Positions 56,800 through 64,000 of a DNA stretch of 64,000 nucleotides are shown piece by piece. The translations under genes were made by a program, and so were the position numbers. Source of the DNA: Chromatiales bacterium (lineage in GTDB: Bacteria > Pseudomonadota > Gammaproteobacteria > Steroidobacterales > GCA-2729495); contig JABIQA010000109.1 in the NCBI GenBank assembly GCA_018699155.1, forward strand, positions 21,361-85,360, written 5' to 3'. Each line of letters begins with the position of its first letter. Within the stretch, counting starts at the first letter, position 1. The notes under the pieces were generated by a model that searched no databases, had not been told where the DNA came from, and worked only from the letters and a program-made list of their open reading frames with translations.

Positions 56800-58125
56800 G
56801 TGTCGAATACCCTCTGGGCCCGCTGTCTGCAACAGTTACAGACAGAGCTTACAGAACAACAAGTTAATACCTGGATTCGTCCGCTGCAGGCCAGCGAAGA
56901 TGAAAAGGGTTTAAATCTGCGCGCGCCAAACAGGTTTGTTGTCGAGTGGGTACAGAGCAATTGTCTCGATCTTATTCGCGAAGTTGTCGCCGAACGCGGG
57001 CCGGATAGTCGCGTCACCCTCGAAATCGGTCAGAATAACTCTGCTGCAGTGGATCTGGCGCCGGACGCGCCTGTCGTCAGCAGCATGCCGAGAACCACAT
57101 GGCAAAGTGGGCGACTCAATCCAGCGTACAACTTCGATAATTTCGTTCAGGGCAAGAGCAATCAATTGGCTCGTGCGGCTGCATTTCAGGTCGCGCAGAA
57201 TCCCGGTTTGTCTTACAACCCTTTGTTTATTGCAGGCGGCGTAGGCTTGGGTAAAACTCATCTGATGCATAGCATCGGTAACGCGATTCGGGCGCGAAAC
57301 CCCGAGGCAAAAATCGCTTATGTGAGATCGGTGCATTTTGTCAGCGATATGGTGAGGGCTCTACAGCACAACAAGATCGATGAGTTTAAAAGCGCCTACC
57401 GGTCGCTCGATGCGTTGTTGATCGACGATATTCAGTTTTTTGCGGGGAAAGAGCGTTCGCAGGAGGAGTTTTTCCATACTTTCAATGACTTAATTGATTC
57501 TCAGAAGCAGGTGGTCTTAACTGCAGATCGCTACCCTAAAGAGGTTGATGGTCTTGAAGAGCGACTGGTTTCACGGTTTGGATGGGGGTTGACGGCAGCA
57601 ATCGAACCACCTGAATTAGAAACCAGTGTCGCTATTTTGATGACCAAAGCAGAACTTGAAAAAGTCGTACTTCCACAGGAGGTCGCATTCTTTATTGCCC
57701 AGCGAATCCGTTCTAATGTGCGCGAACTTGAGGGCGCACTGCGACGACTGGTTGCCAATTCTGCGTTTACTGGAGAACCGATTACCCTTGGTTTTGCTAA
57801 AGATGCTCTGCATGACCTCTTGGTTGTACAGAATAAAATGGTCACGATGACTAACATTCAAAAAACAGTAATAGAATACTTCAAAATCAGAAATGCGGAC
57901 CTGCTCGGTAAAAGTCGAAGAAGGTCTGTTGCGCGACCAAGACAAATTGCTATGGCGTTAACTAAAGAATTAACCAATCATAGTTTGCCTGAAATAGGCG
58001 ATGCATTCGGTTCAAGAGATCACACAACTGTCTTGCATGCATGTCGTCGTATTGAAGATTTACGCAAAACGGACGTCCGGGTTGGTGAAGACTATAAAAA
58101 CCTTTTAAGACAATTATCTACATAG
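56800..58125 (+). CDS. dnaA: Chromosomal replication initiator DnaA
   Basis: AAA+ initiator that opens oriC. Domain I starts [20 protein letters not shown]; the linker is short; domain III has the P-loop [19 protein letters not shown] near residue 150, [19 protein letters not shown] and [15 protein letters not shown]; domain IV has the DNA-binding [20 protein letters not shown]. Length 441, compact because domain II is short. GTG start with GGGG about 6 nt upstream. dnaN follows after the oriC gap. Confidence 0.99.
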   Translation: MSNTLWARCLQQLQTELTEQQVNTWIRPLQASEDEKGLNLRAPNRFVVEWVQSNCLDLIREVVAERGPDSRVTLEIGQNNSAAVDLAPDAPVVSSMPRTTWQSGRLNPAYNFDNFVQGKSNQLARAAAFQVAQNPGLSYNPLFIAGGVGLGKTHLMHSIGNAIRARNPEAKIAYVRSVHFVSDMVRALQHNKIDEFKSAYRSLDALLIDDIQFFAGKERSQEEFFHTFNDLIDSQKQVVLTADRYPKEVDGLEERLVSRFGWGLTAAIEPPELETSVAILMTKAELEKVVLPQEVAFFIAQRIRSNVRELEGALRRLVANSAFTGEPITLGFAKDALHDLLVVQNKMVTMTNIQKTVIEYFKIRNADLLGKSRRRSVARPRQIAMALTKELTNHSLPEIGDAFGSRDHTTVLHACRRIEDLRKTDVRVGEDYKNLLRQLST

Positions 58126-58192
58126 AGTTAGAGGTGGTTTTCGGTTTTGGTAATAAGTTGTGAAGAAGCCTTGGGATGAAACCCGTATAACT

Positions 58193-58201
58193 TGTGGATA
58201 A
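58193..58201 (-). promoter_or_regulatory. DnaA box
   Basis: Perfect consensus TTATCCACA on the minus strand, in the proposed oriC. Confidence 0.85.
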
Positions 58202-58227
58202 AAAGAAAAGGCGATTAGGCCCACAAC

Positions 58228-58236
58228 TTATCCACA
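58228..58236 (+). promoter_or_regulatory. DnaA box
   Basis: Perfect consensus TTATCCACA on the plus strand, facing the box at 58193 with 26 bp between. Confidence 0.85.
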
Positions 58237-58314
58237 GGTGATTCAGATGTTGCACGTGTTGATATACAGTAGAAAAAACAATATAAATTTATGATTAATA
58301 AAAGATTTAATTTT

Positions 58315-58323
58315 TTATTCACA
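58315..58323 (+). promoter_or_regulatory. DnaA box (relaxed)
   Basis: TTATTCACA fits TTWTNCACA and lies inside the AT-rich part of the oriC gap. Confidence 0.6.
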
Positions 58324-58400
58324 GTTTTTTGGTTGCTTAATAATAACAATAATACTTAAATAAAAAACCTTATATTATATTAGACAGACGGGTAGTCAGA

Positions 58401-59501
58401 ATGAAACTGAGCGCATCCAGAGAAGAATTACTAAAACCTTTGCAGGCCGTTATCGGTGTTGTTGAACGAAAACAAACGATGCCTATTTTAGCCAATGTCC
58501 TTTTGGTAGCCGAAGGCGATCACCTTACGGTAACCGCTACAGACCTCGAGGTTGAATTGGTTGCAAAAGGTGAGTTGGAGAAATTAGAAGTGCCAGGCCA
58601 AATTACAGTGCCAGGCAGAAAATTATTCGATATCTGCAAAGCACTGCCGAGCCAGGCTGAAGTGAAGCTTTCACTAACAGGCGAAAGACTTACCGTGCAG
58701 TCAGGTCGAAGCAAATTTGTGTTATCAACGTTATCAGCAACAGATTTTCCTGTGGTTGATGAAATCGACGGCAGCCAGGTAATTCGAGTTAGCCAAAGCG
58801 CTTTGCATCATTTATTGGAAAAAACCAATTTTTGCATGGCACAACAAGATGTACGTTATTACCTGAACGGATTGTTATTTGAAACAGATGGTGCGGTATT
58901 ACGAGGTGTCGCTACTGACGGACATCGGCTCGCATTGTGCGAAATCGATCTGGATGGGCAAAACCCGGTTAAACAACAAGTGATTGTTCCCCGTAAAGGT
59001 GTTCTTGAGTTACAACGCCTGCTTGCTGAAGAGGGGGAAGTGGAGATATCGATCGGTACAAATCATGTTCGTGCTGAGTTAGGGGATATTCGGTTTACAT
59101 CCAAACTGATTGACGGCCGTTTCCCTGACTACAGTCGGGTGGTCCCAGAGCTCACTGATACGCCCATTCTGGGTAATCGGGATATGATCAGGCAAGCGTT
59201 GCAACGCGCAGCCATTCTGTCCAATGAAAAGTATCGGGGAGTAAGGTTGGAGCTCTTGGAAGGCCAAATCAAAATTGAGGCCAACAACCCGGACCAGGAA
59301 ACAGCACAGGACGAGGTCGAGGTCGACTACACGGGTATGAGCATGGAGATTGGTTTTAACGTCAACTATTTGATGGATGCGCTTGCGGCGGTGGACAGTG
59401 AGCAGGTTGAGTTGAATCTATCTGATCCCAATAGCAGTTGCTTAATCCGAGTTCCTGGCATCGACTCAACGAAGTACGTTGTTATGCCCATGAGACTTTA
59501 G
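58401..59501 (+). CDS. dnaN: DNA polymerase III sliding clamp (beta)
   Basis: Ring clamp that tethers polymerases to DNA. It starts MKLSASREELLKPLQAVIGV and ends CLIRVPGIDSTKYVVMPMRL, the conserved C-terminus that forms the protein-binding pocket edge. Three clamp repeats are evident. Length 366 equals E. coli DnaN. recF follows 22 bp later. Confidence 0.99.
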   Translation: MKLSASREELLKPLQAVIGVVERKQTMPILANVLLVAEGDHLTVTATDLEVELVAKGELEKLEVPGQITVPGRKLFDICKALPSQAEVKLSLTGERLTVQSGRSKFVLSTLSATDFPVVDEIDGSQVIRVSQSALHHLLEKTNFCMAQQDVRYYLNGLLFETDGAVLRGVATDGHRLALCEIDLDGQNPVKQQVIVPRKGVLELQRLLAEEGEVEISIGTNHVRAELGDIRFTSKLIDGRFPDYSRVVPELTDTPILGNRDMIRQALQRAAILSNEKYRGVRLELLEGQIKIEANNPDQETAQDEVEVDYTGMSMEIGFNVNYLMDALAAVDSEQVELNLSDPNSSCLIRVPGIDSTKYVVMPMRL

Positions 59502-59523
59502 TCTCCGGTCATGGTGCCTGACA

Positions 59524-60600
59524 GTGACGCTGTCAAAAATTCGCATTCGCGACTTTCGATGTCTTGATGGGGTGGAGCTTTTAGCTGACCCCGAGCTTAA
59601 TTTGGTTGTTGGTAAAAACGCTGCCGGCAAAACCAGTCTCCTTGAAGCAATTTATTATCTTGGTCGCGGACGATCCTTTCGGGGTGGCAGCAACGCTGAA
59701 CTCATTAAGAGCGGCGCCGACGGCTTCACTTTGTTTGCTGAAGTGTCTGCAGGCCATGCCACCCCCGCTCAGACAAGTAAAATAGGTTGTGAGGTTTCAC
59801 GTGGAACCAAAACTGTTCGGATGAATGGTTCTTCTGCCAAAACCACAGATCTAGTTTCCGCATTGCCGGTCCAGGCTATTGACCCCGAGATACATGAGTT
59901 AATCCAAGGGGGACCCGAACAACGCCGTAGGTTTCTCGATTGGGGCGTGTTTCACGTGGAACACGATTATATTGCAACTTGGCGCGCTTACAAGACAGCG
60001 TTAAAACAGCGTAATGCGGCGTTAAAGGCCCAACTGCCTAATGCAACCATTGAGGCCTGGGATGACACGTTGATAAAAAACGCTATATCCCTCGATATTC
60101 AGCGAAAAACCTTTATATCTGACTTTAAGAGCCAATTGTCGCTGATATTATCCGAAATATTCCCATTTGCGTTGAATGTCAGTTATTCTCAGGGTTGGAA
60201 AGAGGGAGACGATTTTAAAGACGCGCTCACAGCCAGTTTTCCACGTGACAGGGTGATGGGAGCCACACAGGTAGGCCCGCACCGCGCGGACCTGAAGTTA
60301 CGTATCGACGGTCAGGCCGCTCGGCATCGCCTCTCGCGCGGCCAGCAGAAATTATTAGGTGCAGCTCTAATCCTTGCGCAAACCCACTTTGTGGCAAATG
60401 CTGTATCAAGCCGGATAGTCCTGTTGGTTGATGACCCCGCGGCCGAGCTCGATGAAGAACATCAGGAGCACCTTTTCCGCTTGCTCCAGACCGTTCCGGC
60501 TCAGTTGTTTATTACCAGCCTCGATTCATCGGGGGCGAACTGGGAAAACAACGGAAAAACCTTCGCTATAGAGGCCGGAAACATCAGTCATCTGGTATAA
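59524..60600 (+). CDS. recF: DNA replication and repair protein RecF
   Basis: SMC-like ATPase that helps load RecA at gaps. Walker A in LVVGKNAAGKTSLLEAIYYL near residue 35, signature LSRGQQKLLGAALILAQ and Walker B/D-loop VLLVDDPAAELDEEHQ near the end. Length 358 (E. coli 357). GTG start. The gene body contains two parS-like palindromes at 59793 and 59948. gyrB follows after 27 bp. Confidence 0.97.
   Translation: MTLSKIRIRDFRCLDGVELLADPELNLVVGKNAAGKTSLLEAIYYLGRGRSFRGGSNAELIKSGADGFTLFAEVSAGHATPAQTSKIGCEVSRGTKTVRMNGSSAKTTDLVSALPVQAIDPEIHELIQGGPEQRRRFLDWGVFHVEHDYIATWRAYKTALKQRNAALKAQLPNATIEAWDDTLIKNAISLDIQRKTFISDFKSQLSLILSEIFPFALNVSYSQGWKEGDDFKDALTASFPRDRVMGATQVGPHRADLKLRIDGQAARHRLSRGQQKLLGAALILAQTHFVANAVSSRIVLLVDDPAAELDEEHQEHLFRLLQTVPAQLFITSLDSSGANWENNGKTFAIEAGNISHLV
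59793..59808. promoter_or_regulatory. parS-like site (ParB binding)
   Basis: GGTTTCACGTGGAACC, a 16-bp near-palindrome with the parS core TTTCACGTGGAA, inside recF. It differs from the usual TGTTNCACGTGAAACA mainly at the ends, where it has the outer GG/CC form. Confidence 0.7.
59948..59963. promoter_or_regulatory. parS site (ParB binding)
   Basis: TGTTTCACGTGGAACA; its complement TGTTCCACGTGAAACA fits the bacterial parS consensus TGTTNCACGTGAAACA exactly. It lies in recF, 139 bp after the first site and about 1.6 kb from oriC. Confidence 0.85.
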
Positions 60601-60603
60601 TAA

Positions 60604-63045
<2,442 letters not shown>

Positions 63046-63088
63046 CAGGTCGTATTTTGGTAGGCAGCACCCGTCTAATTGTCGCTCC

Positions 63089-63829
63089 TTAGTTGTTTGC
63101 GCCTTCGGCCTCAGTCGACTCGGGTGTAAGCTTGGCCGTTTCTGTATCGACCCACAACCGCAGTGAATCCGCCAGTTCCCGAGCATCTTGGTTCTGTGCA
63201 CTTACGGTCGGACCAATTACAAATTCAACGTGACCGGGGTAAATTTTCCAGCCATCTCTAGGCCAGAAGTAACCAGAGTTGTGTGCGACCGGAACAACAT
63301 CAACGTTCGCCTCTTGTGCGAGAAGAATGCCCGATATTCCCCAGCGCTTCGTTTCGCCAGCGGGTACACGTGTTCCCTCAGGAAATATTGTTACCCAGCT
63401 GCCCTGCTTTAAACGCTGCTTTCCAAGCGTGATAACTTTTGCAGACGCGTTTTTTCCTGACCTACGATCGATTGGAATCGCACCCAGAGCCATTAACGCC
63501 CAACCAAAAAACGGACTCCAGACGAGCGCCTTCTTTAGCACCCAAACCTGTTGGGGAAAAATAACAAGTTGTGCGAGTGTTTCGAAAGCACTGGAGTGTT
63601 TAATAAGCGCAACCGATGCTGAATTAGGGATGTTTTCCGAGCCGCGAACGCTAAACGATAACCCGCAAATTACTTTCAATAAAAATAGTTCTATCCAGCC
63701 CCAACTCCGGCCGATTAACCAAGGAATTCGCCTTCCGGTAATGCGACTGAGCGTTGCGGTGGTGCCGAATATAACCAGCAGCAGGCAGGAAACGAGTATC
63801 CATGTCCAGGTGCGAATTCCGGCGATCAC
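63089..63829 (-). CDS. plsC: 1-acyl-sn-glycerol-3-phosphate acyltransferase
   Basis: Lysophosphatidate acyltransferase of phospholipid synthesis, membrane-bound. An N-terminal hydrophobic stretch (TWTWILVSCLLLVIFG) is followed by the HX4E catalytic motif KHSSAFETL, LGAIPIDRRSG and the glycerol-phosphate-binding FPEGTRVPAGE, and PVAHNSGYFWP. 246 residues. Its GTG start overlaps the gmhB stop (GTGA), the usual gmhB-plsC pair beside gyrB. Confidence 0.93.
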   Translation of the reverse strand: MIAGIRTWTWILVSCLLLVIFGTTATLSRITGRRIPWLIGRSWGWIELFLLKVICGLSFSVRGSENIPNSASVALIKHSSAFETLAQLVIFPQQVWVLKKALVWSPFFGWALMALGAIPIDRRSGKNASAKVITLGKQRLKQGSWVTIFPEGTRVPAGETKRWGISGILLAQEANVDVVPVAHNSGYFWPRDGWKIYPGHVEFVIGPTVSAQNQDARELADSLRLWVDTETAKLTPESTEAEGANN

Positions 63830-64000
63830 GGCTGTGACTCAGCCGCTATCAATGAAGCCACCGCAGCGGTAAGGTCATCAAACACGGGAATGCTGCCAGC
63901 GCTGTCCAGCGGTGTCTTCAGCAGTCCGGCTTCCGTATTGCGGCCGTTGCCGGTTCGAATCAGTATGGGCCTGCAGCCAGCGGCTGCCGAGGCTTCCAGG
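63826..64000 (-). CDS. gmhB: D-glycero-beta-D-manno-heptose-1,7-bisphosphate 7-phosphatase, C-terminal part
   Basis: The last ~57 residues of a HAD phosphatase run off the right edge. Visible are LEASAAAGCRPILIRTGNGR, VFDDLTAAVASLI and the stop at 63826-63828. The AAGCRPILIRTG segment is typical of GmhB, which dephosphorylates heptose bisphosphate for LPS core synthesis. Catalytic motifs lie outside the window, so the assignment rests on this tail and on the conserved gmhB-plsC-gyrB neighbourhood. Confidence 0.85.
   Translation of the reverse strand, partial: LEASAAAGCRPILIRTGNGRNTEAGLLKTPLDSAGSIPVFDDLTAAVASLIAAESQP

Larger units (their letters stand above)
58126..58400. other. Probable origin of replication (oriC) between dnaA and dnaN
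   Basis: The 275-bp gap has DnaA boxes at 58193-58201 (TGTGGATAA), 58228-58236 (TTATCCACA) and 58315-58323 (TTATTCACA, relaxed consensus). Bases 58258-58385 are extremely AT-rich with A/T runs, a likely unwinding element. A TGTTGCACGTG half-site resembling parS is at 58249. Position next to dnaA and near parAB supports the assignment. Confidence 0.8.

Noticed and set aside
60237..60252. TTTTCCACGTGACAGG in recF, a third CACGTG
   Set aside because: The right half does not match parS; only one half is similar.

Overview
The window is a chromosomal origin region of a gammaproteobacterium. Its core is the conserved block rpmH-rnpA-yidC-mnmE, dnaA-dnaN-recF-gyrB, mnmG, rsmG-parA-parB, atpIBEFHAGDC and glmU-glmS, with the def/fmt/rsmB and LysM-dprA-smg-topA-tsaC-aroE clusters further left. 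Gene content and order resemble the Pseudomonadales/Cellvibrionales side of the class, and a marine lifestyle is plausible (an AcuI/YhdH-type reductase, a PEP-CTERM remnant), but the species cannot be read from the sequence. There are no rRNA or tRNA genes, no CRISPR array and no intact insertion sequence. Nearly all genes are intact housekeeping genes.

Layout. 1-5.4 kb: end of an unidentified gene, a PLP-dependent D-cysteine desulfhydrase/ACC deaminase family gene, then rsmB-fmt-def on the minus strand and a divergent LysM protein. 5.4-16.3 kb: dprA, smg, topA, tsaC, tag, aroE, gor, prlC, xthA (DNA uptake and topology, tRNA modification, repair, shikimate, redox, peptide turnover). 16.4-26.5 kb: an accessory stretch holding an HD-type phosphohydrolase, two small hypothetical genes, a SHOCT lipoprotein, a serine hydrolase, a universal stress protein, a K+/H+-antiporter-like protein with an LLM-family oxidoreductase, a FetB-like permease, a PagL-like outer-membrane protein, GNAT and HIT proteins and a small membrane protein. 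26.6-30.1 kb: glmS and glmU. 30.2-30.4 kb: the decayed 3' end of a PEP-CTERM gene between two terminators. 30.5-37.7 kb: the full F1Fo ATP synthase operon. 37.9-40.4 kb: parB, parA, rsmG. 40.4-47.5 kb: an AcuI-like reductase, a glutathione peroxidase and an Opp-type peptide ABC transporter that begins by overlapping mnmG. 47.5-56.6 kb: mnmG, a glycosyltransferase and a large unknown lipoprotein inserted ahead of mnmE, yidC, rnpA, rpmH. 56.8-63.0 kb: dnaA, oriC, dnaN, recF with two parS-like sites, gyrB. 63.1-64 kb: plsC and the end of gmhB.

How it works together. The dnaA-dnaN gap carries three DnaA boxes and a long AT-rich stretch and is the likely oriC. ParA/ParB are encoded about 20 kb away, and two 16-bp ParB-type palindromes sit inside recF about 1.5 kb from oriC, so initiation, clamp loading, supercoiling and origin segregation are grouped. 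The most notable oddities are an rnpA frame with no ATG, GTG or TTG start, the missing yidD, the parS pair inside recF, the peptide-transporter insertion between mnmG and rsmG, and the glycosyltransferase/lipoprotein insertion between mnmG and mnmE. No clearly new multi-gene system was found; the mnmG-mnmE insertion is the best candidate for unknown biology.
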